From positions 15,874,155 to 15,938,154 of the forward strand of contig NC_134033.1 of the NCBI RefSeq assembly GCF_964204645.1: a DNA stretch of 64,000 nt, written 5' to 3'. The notes beneath the pieces were generated by a model. The model had not been told where the DNA came from, made no database searches, and saw nothing but the letters and a program-made list of their open reading frames with translations. This document shows positions 1 through 20,200 of this stretch, piece after piece. The translations under genes were made by a program, and so were the position numbers. Each line of letters opens with the position of its first letter. Within the stretch, counting starts at the first letter, position 1. This stretch comes from Tubulanus polymorphus (lineage: Eukaryota > Nemertea > Palaeonemertea > Tubulaniformes > Tubulanidae).

Positions 1-237
1 GAATTGTTTCGATATTAATTACATAATTGCATCGAATGTTAATTGATACGAATGGAACGTCTCTATTTCGAACGCTGCTCTAGGAAGTAAGTAAAGCTGA
101 TATTCGGTATTCGTTTGGCGTCGAAAGAGGTTTCGCTTTCCGCTCGAAGATGGCGAAACAAACATGAAATATTCGAAAGATCCGCGAATGATTTGAAAAA
201 AAATCTGAAAATAATTATCAAAATTAATTGTTTGTAG

Positions 238-7219
<6,982 letters not shown>

Positions 7220-7465
7220 ATAATAACAACAGATGGTAGCTTCTTGGCAAATGGGTGATCGCTCCACAGCAGATGGTTGGCAGAGACTGATGGTGGCATT
7301 AGTACGAATGGATCCCATGAACTAGTTTTCCTCTGGACCCTTTGCTATCTCCTCAGACACTTCGTTACTAAGGCAAACCCAAGGGCTCCGTAGTTCCTAG
7401 AGTGGATCCGTTCAGTTGGTTCTAAAGCTGGTGCTGCCTCATATTGTATTGTATGCAATGATTCA

Positions 7466-7471
7466 AATAAA
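7466..7471 (+). terminator. polyadenylation signal AATAAA of otoferlin exon 2 version
   Basis: First canonical AATAAA on the plus strand after the stop at 7219, about 245 bp downstream. It would give a compact 3'UTR. Confidence 0.55.
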
Positions 7472-8046
7472 TATCCCACCTATAAGAACAATAATGGCTA
7501 ACGAATAACTTTCATTCGTAAATACGTACTTAATGTGATAATAATGACTTGTAAATATTATATTCTACACAAGTTCTATGCAAAATATTTACAACTTTGT
7601 AACATCTAAAGGTTTATTTAGTTTTTACTATATCGAACATCATTGGTCGACCATGTTTTGCTATTATGCTGTATATGTCTTATCACTGCATGTCTAGTCA
7701 CGAAATTTTCCAACTTCAAACGACTTTGTAACATCTAAAATCGAAGCTATTATGTCCAACTGTGATATCTGTAATTGATTAGTTTATATCTCTTATCGTT
7801 TTAACTTCATCAAAGGTTTTGGGAAATTTCATACATTTATTTTGTATTCTATGTGAAATCTTACATGTATAAGATATATATTTGTTCTCTTAAGTTCAAT
7901 TTGGATGATTGATTAATTTTGACTTTTGACTTTGATTAAATGTACTTAAATTGTAAAATCCAAATGGCAATGAATTACGAAAGGTTAAACAACATTCTAA
8001 TGTCTTTAGTAACTGCAATCAAAGTTTGAAATATGTCATAAAAAAG

Positions 8047-8089
8047 CATGGACTCTAAAACGGTTAATCCATTCGTTTTGGAGTCCATG
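8047..8089. repeat. perfect-stem hairpin CATGGACTCTAAAACG
   Basis: The arm CATGGACTCTAAAACG is followed after 11 bases by CGTTTTGGAGTCCATG. The 16-bp stem has one G-T wobble. A near-identical hairpin lies at 49081-49115 in unrelated surroundings. Confidence 0.75.
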
Positions 8090-11000
8090 TCATAAACCAA
8101 CATTCTGTGATGTTCCTTTGTGCGAGTTTTAATCAAAATTACTGTTAATCAAAATACATATCACTGGGTACCTCTGATACTAATATCATTGTCTGGCTCC
8201 TCTTGCTTCGTTTTTCTTTGGATGATTTCTGTTGATGTCGGGATGATTTATGAAGATGGCTGACCCAGGAGAGATATAAGCCAGGTCAGAGTGATGTTGA
8301 TGGCTAACCCAGGACAGAGCTATGAGGATAGTTGGCCCAGGACAGAGATATGAGGATGACGGACCCAGGGCTAAGCCATATACCATAGGTGTCTAGTCAG
8401 TTGCAACAGAGAAACACTGAAGGTGCTCAGAAGTGGTCCTGATGCATCCATGATCAATAGGAATGGTCTTGATCAAAACCCGTTATTATGTCCCAGAACC
8501 AATATTAGAATAGTGTATAGGATATAATATAAGCATATCTCCATTAGCATTTAATTAGTTTACAGAAGCAACACGAGAGGGCGCATGCATCGTAAACCAA
8601 CGACTGTTCAATGAATACGATCGATTCACATTTATTTGAATAACAAAATACGGTCGTTTCTAAATAAGTTCAATAACGTTAGGCAACTAATTACGTCGCC
8701 AAAACAAAAGGTTTATTCGTAATTTGAAAAGGTTTTGAAATCATAGATGTTTCAAAAGAGCTATCTACTTTAATTTCGGGGGGTTCTGGTCATTTTTACA
8801 GTTTTCTAAAGGGTATTTTGATGCCATACCCCCTCTGGTGGATTTTCAGTGAACTAAAATCACAAAAGATCTATTGTGAAAATTTCATATAGATTTGTAC
8901 GTCGATGTTAGACACTTAATAGTTCGATGATTATCTTTTAGTTCCAAGTTCTCACCTTTTGAAATATCTCATTGATAGAAAACCCTCCCGAAACAACGAT
9001 ACTGAAACCAGTTCGATAGCAACTGATTTTAAACGGGTTAATTAGACAACGTAAAAATTCGGACAATGGAAAGCAGTAACGACTGCATGACTTCTCATTA
9101 AAGACACTTCAATGACATTTCATTTATTTTTGTGACAAATAAACAACATTCTTTTGTTTCCTTTGTTTTTGTGATATTTGCCCCCTACGATGATGTTGCC
9201 GTCCTTCTGTCCTGGGTCATACCCCTGGGCTCATGCATATATAGAGCACTGTCCTAGGTCAGACATCCTCATATCTATTTATATGAAATATAGCAAGGAA
9301 CCCAGTTGCCAAAGATGCCCAGCCAGATGCCAAAGGTGCAGCCCAGTCAGTTACAAACGGTACCCAGTCAATTGCACGAGGTGACCCAGTGAGACACGTT
9401 AAAGGGGCCCAGTGGCGCCAACGGTGTCCATTCAATCATCAAAGGTAGGTGCCCAATGCCACAGGAGGTCAACAGTAAGATACCAAAGGAATCCTGTTAT
9501 TTTCCAAAGATGCCCAGCAATTTTCAGAGTTTTCATCTGGACTATTCCGTTAACTGTGACAAATCGCTTTCATTAAGGGTTTTATAACATCGCAATCTAG
9601 ATCCTAGGATGCAGGTGGACAGATGAACAAGTGAAGTATCCACAGTTTGAATGACACCAGTAATCAATCATACTGATCCTGAGTGGTCCTGATGCTGTAT
9701 CCAAGATGAACAGGGATGGTCTGTATCCAAACCCGTTATTAATGCCCCAATGAAAGCGGTTCAACCAATATTTGAAAGATATCTAATTAGCATATTACAT
9801 TTCATAAGCATTTAATTAGTTTACAGAAGCAACACGAGAGGGCGCATGCATCGTTAACCAACGACTGTTCAATGAATACGATCGATTCACATTTATATGA
9901 ATAACAAAATACAATCGTTTCTAGATAAGTTCAATAACGTTAGGCAACTAATTACGTCGCCAAAACAAAAGGTTTACTGGTAATATGAAAAGGTTTTGAA
10001 ATCATAGATGTTTTAAAAAGGCTATCCACTTTAATTTCGGGGGGTTTTGCTCATTTTTACAGTTTTCCAAAGGGTACTTTGATGCCTTACCCCCTCTGGT
10101 GGATTTTCAGTGAACTAAAAACACAAAAGATCTATTGTGAAAATTTCTTGCCCTGGATCAAAGATCCTCATATACTTGTAATCCAAACACCATGTCACTC
10201 CAGCAATCAAAAACAATAAAATGTCAAGTGACGAACTTATATCTTTATTTCCGCATTTATAAAACTGATGATAAGAAAAATACATGTACCAATACATGTA
10301 CCATTCAATATCAACATACTAGGGTTTATCCCAGGTTTGAGCCCAGTAGTTACCGACTCGTTGTGCGAGTGAACAAGACGCCGAATGTAGTCCTGAAGCT
10401 GAATAAAGGATGAACTCGATGGAGGTGCTGATGAATAGAGAATTAGAAGGGTGTTTCTTGTGTTTTGTCATTGTTTTATTGATTCGAAAATCAAAAGTGA
10501 AAAGCAAAGAAGTAGGCCTACCAGCCCCACAGTCGAACCCAAGCCAACCGTGATGAAGTCAACGAGTTTACCTCTGGGCTATTGCATTAAGTATCTGTGA
10601 CAAATCGTTATCATTGAGGGTTTTACCATCGACATCTATGAACCGTGACGCTCACTGGGAGATATAGTAAGGCGGATGGGGCAACAGTGGGAATGGTTGC
10701 AATCAACTGCTGATTAGGGAGTCTAGGTATCGCAACGGCAGGCTGCTTTAGGTGTCTGATAAGGCGCCTTGAAGGTTGCCTTATTTGCCCCTATGCACGG
10801 TGCTTAGTTGCCAAAGATGCCCAGTCAGACGCCAACGGTGCCCAGTCAATTCCCCGATGTACCCAGTGAGATGCAAAAGGGGCCAGCGGTACCTACGGTG
10901 TCCATTCAGATGTCAAAGGAGCCCAAGATGCCAAAGGAGGTCACCAGTAATTAGATGCCAAAGGTGTTCATCCAATTATCAAAGGTGCCCGGTTAAGATA

Positions 11001-11605
11001 CCAAAGGAATCCTGTTATTTCCAAAGATGCCCAGGAATTTCCAAAGAGTTTACAACCAGGCTATTCCGTAAATTATCTGTGATAAATTGCTACCAATGAA
11101 GGTTTTATACCATCGCAATCTAGGTCCTAGGATGCAGGTGAACAGATGAACAAGTGAAGTATCCACAGTTTGAATGACACCAGAAATAGACGATACTGAT
11201 CCTGAGTGGTGCTGATGCTGTATCCAAGATGAACAGGGACGGTCTGTATCCAAACCCGTTATTAATGCCCCGATGCCTATGAAAGCGGTTTGAATGTGTA
11301 GTGTATTTTACATCTAATTAGCATATTACATTTTATTAGCATTTAATTAGTTTACAGAAGCAACACGAGAGGGCGCAGGCATCGTCAACGGACGACTGTT
11401 CAATGAATACGATCGATTCACCTTTATTTGAATGACAAAATACAATCGTTTCTAAATAAGTTCAATAACGTTAGGCAACTAATTACGTTGCCAAAACAAA
11501 AGGTTTACTAATGATTTGAAAAAGTTTTAAAATCATAGATGTTTTAAAAAGGCTATCCACTTTAATTTCGGGGGGTTTTGGTCATTTTTACAGTTTCCCA
11601 AAGGG

Positions 11606-12148
11606 AATACGAATACGAATACGAATACGAATATTTATTACACTCCAACCATTTCCATGGTATATGGAGGAAAAGAAACAGTATTTACAATTATTTACAA
11701 AAACAGTAGATAAAAGCACTTTGAAACATAACAAACGTTATATACAACATACTATTTACACACACTACCGGAGGGATCTATATACATCCAGACCTAATTT
11801 GATAAATTTAGCAAGTTTAAAAGTTGGATTTTTTAAAACATCAAGATTCCGAAAGGTATTTGAATTTAGGTTGCTTTCACGGAATACGGTAAGTAATTTA
11901 CAGTCAAAAATGAAATGTAGTTCGTCGCCTAAAACGTTACAGGTGGGGCATAATCTATCGGTTCTCGGTAGATGGAGATTTGACAATTTATTTACAGGTA
12001 GGAGATAAGACCCAATCCTGAACTGGAATAAGCTGGTCACTAAGTCGTCATCAAGCCGATTTATATAGTTTTCAAATTTGATATCTTTCTTATATTGTCT
12101 AAAATTAATGTATAACGGGTTATTATTTAGCCTAAATTCTGTCTCTTG
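11606..12148 (-). mobile_element. 5'-truncated non-LTR retrotransposon (LINE) 3' end
   Basis: The insertion interrupts the third copy of the 8.3-13.5 kb repeat and is flanked by AAGGG on both sides (11601-11605 and 12149-12153); copies 1 and 2 read through the site without it. The minus strand carries a fragment at 12040-11765 ending in DVYRSLR. It has a CPTC..DELHFIFDC Cys/His motif of the kind seen after reverse transcriptase in many LINEs (family knowledge). The 3' end is a (ATTCGT)n tail at 11606-11633, preceded by a GTAATAAATATTCG end. The 5' part is missing, so it is inactive. Confidence 0.82.
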
Positions 12149-12670
12149 AAGGGTACTTTGATGCCGTACCCCCTCTGGTGGATTTTGAGTGAACTAAAAA
12201 CACAAAAGATCTATTGTGAAAATTTCACTTAGATTTGTACGTCGATGTTAGATACTGGATGATTATCTTTTAGTTCCAAGTTTTCACACTAGGGTTACAG
12301 ATTGCCAGTTCTTACCTTTTGAAATATCTCATTGATATAAAAACCTCCCGAAATGTTATGAAACGATACTTTAACCGGTTCGATCGCATCTAGTTATAGT
12401 GAAATTGATTTGAAACGGGTTAATTAGACAACGTAAATATTAGGACAATAGAAAGCAGTAACGACTGCGTGACTTCTTCTTATTCAAAGCACTTCAAGGC
12501 ATATGATTCAGATAGATTTTATTTGACAAATAAACAACTCTTTTTACTCCTTTGTTTTTTTTAAATATTTGATTCACTACGACGATGTTGTCCTCCAGTT
12601 CAACCCACTATCCCTCCAACCGCAACTTAAACATCTCGTCCTGGGTCATAAATCCCTTGGTACATTATAT

Positions 12671-13019
12671 ATAGTCTTGTCCTGGGTCAGACATCCTCAT
12701 ATCTCTATACGAAAAAGCCCTGTCCTGGGTAAGACATCCTCATATCTATATGAAATAGCCCTGTCCTGGGTCAAACATCCTCATATCTATATGAAATAGC
12801 CCTGTCCTGGGTCAAACATCCTCATATCTATATGAAATAGCCCTGTCCTGGGTCAAACATCCTCATATCTATATGAAATAGCCCTGTCCTGGGTCAAACA
12901 TCCTCATATCTATATGAAATAGCCTTGTCCTGGGTCAGACATCCTCATGGAAATAGCCCTGTCCTAGGTTATAGACATCCTCATATCTATATGAAATAGC
13001 CCTGTCCTGGGTCAGACGT
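12671..13019. repeat. 41-bp satellite (CCTGTCCTGGGTCAAACATC)
   Basis: About eight copies of a 41-bp monomer containing CCTGTCCTGGGTCAAACATC and CTCATATCTATATGAAATAG; starts at 12758 and 12799 show the period. One more copy follows the foldback element (13337-13380). Single monomers occur near 9210-9295 and, in inverted orientation, at 8262-8370. Confidence 0.85.
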
Positions 13020-13157
13020 ATTCAGCATCGGGACCACTCTGAACCAGTATCAGTAATTACTTGGTTCGAACCCGGGACACCCCTGTACATCCTCTATTCA
13101 GCATCGGGACCACTCTGAATCAGTTATCAGTAATTATTTTTAAGATATCTACATTTC

Positions 13158-13335
13158 ACCGTACGGTGCTGCCTCTATGCTCGTCGGTAGCGGGATTTTC
13201 ATACACTAACGTTAGTGAACTCTGGCAAGCAAGGGTTACGGAGTATAACTGGACAGCACGACGATTGCCAGAGTTGACTTTAGTTAGTGTATGGAAATCC
13301 CGCTAACGATGAGCATAGCGGCAGCACCGTACGGT
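13158..13335. mobile_element. 178-bp foldback / palindromic element
   Basis: About 70-bp inverted arms (ACCGTACGGTGCTGCC... TAGCGGGATTT(T/C)CATACACTAAC... AACTCTGGCAA) flank a ~36-bp loop. The terminal 10 bases are themselves palindromic. It sits inside the 41-bp satellite, next to a duplicated TTCAGCATCGGGACCACTCTG segment (13020 and 13100). No target-site duplication is clear. Confidence 0.75.
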
Positions 13336-14034
13336 CGACAGACATCCTCATATCTATATGAAATAGCCTTGTCCTGGGTCAAACATCTTCACATACTTGT
13401 AATCAAAACACCATGTCACTCCAGCAATCAAAAACAATAAAATGTCAAGTGACGAACTTATATCTTTATATCCGTATTTATAAAACTGATGATACAATGT
13501 TATCTATATTAGTTGAGTTGAACATATGGATAATTTTGAATAAAAAAAATATATGTACCATTCTTGATAAGAGGATCGAATGATAAACATTAACATACTA
13601 ACAAACAAACTACTTCAAAATGGAATCGATTCTCTCCATGACTAACAAAGACAGGTTTGGTTAAAATTTGACTCATCGGTTAAAACATTTGAAACGAACT
13701 AATCGTAACGGCTTAGTCAAATTTAACTGGTAATTATGCAACTATGTCTGTTGGTCTGTCGATAAAAATCAAATCAAATCTTCTTATAAACCTTGGAAGT
13801 GTTGTGCTAGATGTGAACAAATAAATCACCCCTCTTCATGTCCCCTCCTTCGAAATATGCCTTTAAGGGAATAGTATTCATTAAGTAAAAGTGACTCTGA
13901 CCTTCAAATGAAGGTCGAATTAGTGAAGGTCGAATTGATTAATCCACCAATCAGCACCGAAAGAAATGCATGATTACAACAATACATCTAGATTATTAGA
14001 ATTGCACCAAGAATTATTATAAACATCACAAGCA

Positions 14035-14315
14035 TCCAACACATACCCAGCACCGACATACCCCCGGACTGACATACCCTAGACTGACACACCTAGCACC
14101 GACATACTCCCAGACTGACATACCCAGCACCGACATACCCCCGGACTGACATACCCTAGACTGACACACCCAGCACCGACATACCCTAGACTGACACACC
14201 CAGCACCGACATACCCCCGGACTGACATACCCTAGACTGACACACCCAGCAACGACATACTCCCAGACTGACATACCCCTGGACTGACATACCCCAGGAC
14301 TGGCACACCCCGAGT
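14035..14315. repeat. GACTGACATACCC minisatellite
   Basis: Tandem ~15-bp subunits (GACTGACATACCCT, CAGCACCGACATACCC) arranged in ~45-bp higher-order units. Open frames across it are artefacts. Confidence 0.85.
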
Positions 14316-14902
14316 GACAGTCAAAATACTTTCACACATACATATAAAATTTAGCCTAGAGATCATTCATTATTTTTCAAAGACTTCAAGAATACGATTT
14401 AAGTAAATAGAATATTTCAAAAACATGATCACGATCACAACCTAAACGTACGAACACTCCTTTCGTCGCGAGAGCCAGCAGCACCACCGGTGGCAACGTA
14501 GTTAACTAATTCAACCAGAAAACTGGTTTGACAAAATAGCGCGTCCATAGAAGGAATCTTCCAGTTGCAGTTTCAGAAAAATAAACTTCAATTTAAAACC
14601 GGAAATGCACAATTGAACGCACAAAATTTTGCCACAGACTTCCAGATAATCAACCATTAATTAAAGCATCGATTATCAGAATGATGAATTATGTACCGAA
14701 AAGGAAATTCCTTCCTTCAACAATTGGCAATGATACTGGAGAATACAAACCGAATAGCGACTCATTTGAAGCCATTTTCTCATCATCAACAATCAGTCAC
14801 AAATCAGATACTTTTATATTTCTACTGGTCCCCGAAGTTCTGGTTGGACACATGCATATTCACTTACAACGTATATAATCTTGTAAAATTAAAGTACACT
14901 TG

Positions 14903-15033
<131 letters not shown>

Positions 15034-15205
15034 CACTTACGCTACATAAATAGTTAATACAATACAAATTACAATGTAGAAATTAAGAATAAAGTAATGA
15101 AACAGCTCAGATTATCTATTTGAGTTCTGCACGCGTATTCATCTGGCCCAACGTTTTTCCTTTATACATGTATAGGTTATCGCTTGTCTTATTACAGTAG
15201 ATTCT

Positions 15206-15453
15206 AGCCGCGATCACACCAAATTGGCACGGGTCAGGCTCGGGCCATATTTGACCCGTGCCTAATTAGAGAGCGCGTTCGCACGTGAACCATTCACTCG
15301 ATACTAAACAATGCTCAAACAAAGCGAAGTGGATCATTTCCGGTGCCAGTTGCAATTCAAACGCTATCATTTGTCTGGTGCTCGGGCCTGGTCCGACGTT
15401 TTTGGCCCGTACCAAATTTGGCCCGGGTCAAAAATGCTCGTGTGATCACGGCT
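15206..15453. mobile_element. MITE with CGCGATCACAC ends, copy 1
   Basis: Ends AGCCGCGATCACAC and GTGTGATCACGGCT are inverted repeats. The interior is rich in GGCCCGGGTCAAA and GGGCCAAATTTG. Two more copies lie at 56408-56728 and 59553-59888. Confidence 0.75.
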
Positions 15454-16369
15454 TTAGTTTACCCCGGAATGGACAGCTTCAGGTAATCGCATGAAAATAT
15501 TACAAATTTTCACACTCATGATTTATCGTCAAAACATCGCGGCTCCGTCTGCCTCAAAATTTGCGTACCACGTAATTCGTTGGTCCCGTCGGATCCGCGA
15601 GCAAAGCAAAGTCTACCGCGTGTAGGTACCGTTTTACTGGTACTGACCCACCGCGATAACTAGAATGAGTCCAGATATACCGGTACAGCCGATAAATACA
15701 GATATAGCCACAATCAATTATTGATTTTATGATATCCCTGATTTCATAAAATGAACACAATAAATCAACATGCAAATAAAGTCCAATGACGTAGTACAAT
15801 AGATCAGAGTCCTACATACGAAATGTAGATAATCAAATTTCTATTAAAGTCTATTAAAATGTCACAACTAAAAAGGCGAATTAAGTCTAGAAATCTCTTT
15901 AAAAACACCGCATATAAACCCTATATTTGGTCGCATTATCAATTACTAATAATCGTGAAAAAACACATGGTTGAATCACAGGATTGCACAATTTTCTGGA
16001 TTAATATTTGACGCTTAAGGTCAAAACACTTAAAATGAATTGAACGAGCGCCGAACTCAACCACCAACTATGAAACAAGATCCAGTACCTTCAGTTAAGC
16101 CTTAAGTACATTTCAATCGTAATCTTCATTGTACGAATAATATATACAAACAACAAGAAATGATAATATTAATAATACACTGAATGTGGGAAAGAAAATA
16201 TTCAGACATCTATTAAAACACTCGTATATCTTTCGACACATAAAGCAATATTCATTCATTTCTAAAATTCCTAATATAGGAATAACTTCTCATAAGGCAA
16301 TATCCAACATGACGAATCATAAAGAACGTTACTGATCGGACATATTCATTCCTCTTGGGCTTATTCTGG

Positions 16370-16790
16370 CATCGAGACCTTTAAGTTGTCCAACAACATT
16401 GAGAAAACAAAGAGTTTGCAGTTCTGACCTTAGTCTAAAAGTGGTCTTAAATCACAACACTGGTCTTTCGTTAATAGATTATTGGTTATCAGAGAACCAA
16501 AATGAAGCTCAGACTGGTCTTAAGTTTACTCCTTAGATTGACTATAGAACTAAAATGAGCTTAGACTGGTCTTAAGTTGTTAGATTGGTTATAGAACGTA
16601 GCATGTAGCATGATTTTGCAATTCATTGCTCCTGGTGCTGGTGTTGCGGTTGGGACTTGAGTCCAAAAATCTTTAGACTGGTCTCGAGTTGTTAGATTGG
16701 CTGTAGAGCAAAAACGAGCTTAGACTGGTTCGACTATAATTGAACCAATTGTTAGACTAGTCTTAAATCTGAGCTTTGACTTTAAAACTG
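16370..16790. repeat. degenerate GGTCTTAAGTTGTTAGATTGG repeats
   Basis: About six imperfect copies of the ~47-bp unit described for the array at 25860-26235, less regular here, just downstream (minus-strand sense) of the SLC16 gene. Confidence 0.6.
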
Positions 16791-17226
16791 AAGACAATCT
16801 TGCCTGAGGAACTCATGCCCTGAGAATATACAACACACAAACTCTCTTCTGCCGGTCAGAGTTTTCAGTCTAAACACGCGAATTAATGTGCACCCCAAGA
16901 GTTTTCTTCCTCCAATTCGGGGAATTGATTCCTGACCGAGCGTACGGTCCGTTAAACCTCGACTCATCATACCTTCATAATCACCGAACAATGAAAAACA
17001 TATGTAGCGATATAATTCAACAGCGCGCGACGCTGCGGGAGGGCTCCGCGATATCTCCTGAGCGCGGGGGACTGCGGGAAGCTCGAAAGTTTCAAAACCT
17101 CCATCTTTCATCGCTAACAACAACCGTTCAGTATTAAACGCTAAATAAGAAAAATATCTCAAGTTTTTTTTTCAGTCGGGCTGTTACTGGACTCAGATGG
17201 ATGGATTAAACGAAGGCACTGATGTT

Positions 17227-20200
17227 TTAGGAGGTCGCGATCTCGATCTCTTCGGGCGTGTTGCAGGGCGTCGTTAAACCGTTATCGGCGAGTTTGTCCG
17301 ATTTATCGGCGCCTCGCTCGCAGTCCGCGGATTCGCCGTCCGCCGCCGGGATGATCGTGTTCTTGATGCACGGCGCGAAATACACGAACAACATGGCGCC
17401 GCTGATCGCGATCATAAATCCGATGATATAGAACGAAAAATCGTAACTTCCGGTTCCGTCGTACAACCAACCTGCAAAATATAAAATCATTAAGCTATGA
17501 TCATAAGGCGTGTAAAGATAATGAGGGCAGTTACAACTTATAGGATTAAGCATTTCCCCTTGCCAAAAGCCATTTTGAGTTTCCTCCTTAGTCCAGCACG
17601 ACTAGTTGCACAGTCTTGGCTAAGATTGAGGACTGGTCTCTATAATCAGTCTTAGAACTTAACACCAGGATCTAACCTATTACTGTAGGTCCAGGGGCCA
17701 GTTGCATAGTCATGGCTTAGACTTAAGACCAGGGCCCAGTTGCACAGTCATGACTTAAGTCTAAAAGTGGTCTTAAATCTTAAGGCTGGTCTTAATTTGT
17801 TAAGAGTCTAAGTTGGACTTAGACTGGTCTTAAGTCTAAGCCACGACTATGCAACTGGCCCCAGGTTACGACCAACTTAGTTCTATAGCCACACTAACAA
17901 CTTAAGACCAGTCTTAAGATTTAAGACCACTTTTGGTCTCGTCACGGTTGTGTTACTGGGCCCCGACTACAATTAGATTTCACACAAAAATGAGAGAAAA
18001 TTGACGCAGAAGAAATGCACTAGAAATTATTTTGATTTTGAGAGTACTTTTTAAGATATTTTTTTTTAGAATATTTGAGCCCATAAACAGATTAGAAACT
18101 ACTCTCAAATAGTAGTCATTATCAGGTCTAACCTAGTAGCGGCAAGAGATGGCAGCACCAATTCTCTATACCGCAGTTGACCTTAAGAGGTCTAATGATA
18201 TACCGGTACAAGGGGACTGTATCATATCATCTAGAGTGAATGGAACGTTATGAAATATCCTTAAAATTTTTCATATCTTATGCCAGACATTTCTGGTACA
18301 TATTCGTGGACTTTTAAGGACAAATTTATAAGAGCTCTTTATCATACAGTGAATATTGGTCGCCTCATTACCGCAACGGTCGACAGCCATATAGAAACTA
18401 CTTCAACAAACTACTTCAATCTCACATAAAATCACTTACGACACACTTAGATAATGGTAGCAATGAAGGAGGCTAAGAGTCGAGTAAGAGCTCTTTTAGA
18501 TGTTTGTCCTCAAACGTACGGAACTTTTTCTGATTTTTGAAGAGGTTACGCAATCATATGATCCGAGTGGGTTCTACGTGAACACCCTTACCGCAGTAAC
18601 CATAGACTGGACTGAAGATTTAGATTACATACCGGCAATAGGAGGACCGATAAATGTGGCAATTCCTTGGAACAGCAGTAAAAGTCCGAACGAACTCGTT
18701 AAACGATCCAAACCGATTAAATCCACTAAAACTACAGCAGTTAATGTAACGTACGTGCCTGGAATATAAAACACAAATTCATCATAGACAGATTCGAACT
18801 AATGCATACATTTCGGTTTTTTGGACCCTGCACACCGTCACATGTGTTCAAAATTCTAATCGTGACTTTCTTGAATTGAAAATGAACTAAAAACGCCAGA
18901 CATTCTATGAACAAACTTTCTAAAAATGGTTGTCACAACGTTGCATGCGTTCAGAACTTCACACGGGACATTTTCAATTGAAAATAAACTGCAAACACCA
19001 GACATTACACATTTTATTTGCGCACTTTCAAAAACTGATTGTCCACACTTCACACGTGTTCAGGACTTCACAGGAGACATTTTCAATTGAAAAATTAACT
19101 ACAAACATCAGACATTAGATATCAGCGCAATTTCAAAAACTCTTCACACTAAAATGGTTGATGTCTGAAGAGGTGCAGGGTCCGGGCTGATATCCGTAGA
19201 AACATTCCAGTTTTGAGTTTAAATACGAACAAACCAAACTCACCGACTAAAATCCCGTAGCTGGCCGCGTACGCTACGAGCAGACTATAGTTCGTCGACC
19301 ACGGACTCAGACAGGTGGCGACGCCGCACAGCGTCAACGCGGCCGAGTAGATCGTCAGCCGGCCGAGTTTCCCCGACTGCCACGCGCGAACCTTCGGAAT
19401 ATCGGAGATATATCCGAAGAATACGCGACCGAAAGTGTTACCGATTCCGATCACCGAAATCAAAAACGAAGCCTTCTCCTTCTCGATGCCTTTGATGCGC
19501 GCCATGTCGGGCAGGTAGATATATGGCGCGTTGAAACCGATACTCGTGCAGAAGTTCGAAACTGCGAACAACATAAAAACGACGTTGCTCAACAACGCGA
19601 AATCGGTAAGCTGATTGAACGCTTCCGACAGCGCCCCCTTGCAGCCTTGTTTGTCTTTATTCTCGTCGGCGCCGGGAATGTTCGTCAACGACACGAAATG
19701 CAGCATGTGATTCGACTTGTACGTGTTGAATATCTCCTGTTTGAGTTCCTGTTGACTGCGCGAGAAGTCGGCGCCACTCGCGATCGGACCCGACGAGAAC
19801 ACGTTTCGCGTGGCCGATCGTCGACGGATCTGATTCACCTCCGGACACGACGTGATCATTTTATCGTTGATTCTGACGTCGTCGTTTTGTCGTTGTTTCG
19901 ATTGCGCGGCGGCGCGGCGTAGTTTCTCGAACAGAACCTCGTTGTCGACGGCGCGAGAACCGAGTAGTTGTCGTTTCTCCGAGTTGTCGCCGTTCTCCGC
20001 GGTCGCCGTCGTCGTCGGTTTCGCGGCGGACGGAATCTGAATCGGACGGAACAACGCGCCGAAACACATACAATTCAACGCGAGTCCAGCCATGATCAGC
20101 GTCGCGCCCTTCCAACTGTATTCGTCGACGAGTTTTTGGATTAACGGCGCGAACGCGAACGTACCGACGCCCGAACCGCAGACGGCGAGACCGGTCGCGA

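Larger units (their letters stand above)
8262..13500. repeat. three-copy tandem repeat locus (~1.5 kb units)
   Basis: The block beginning TTTAATTAGTTTACAGAAGC and running through AATTTCGGGGGGTT and CCCCCTCTGGTGGATTTT occurs at about 8550, 9810 and 11340, each preceded by a GTGGTCCTGATGC..CCCGTTATT segment (8430, 9685, 11205). A GCCAAAGATGCCCAG minisatellite separates copies 1/2 (9300-9530) and 2/3 (10805-11045). A CACCATGTCACTCCAGCAATC block ends copy 2 (10188) and copy 3 (13411). Copy 3 is enlarged by a LINE insertion, satellite expansion and a foldback element. Confidence 0.8.

Noticed and set aside
13020-13157. Duplicated TTCAGCATCGGGACCACTC segments as a CRISPR-like or attachment-site pair
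   Set aside because: Only two copies, in a eukaryotic satellite context; a simple local duplication explains them.
16782-17162. Minus-strand open frame of 126 codons directly after the SLC16 stop
   Set aside because: No recognisable domain; it overlaps likely 3'UTR and degenerate repeats, and the opposite strand is equally open.
19647-20115. Overlapping open frames on both strands opposite SLC16 exon 3
   Set aside because: They shadow the conserved transporter coding sequence in its GC-rich loop region.
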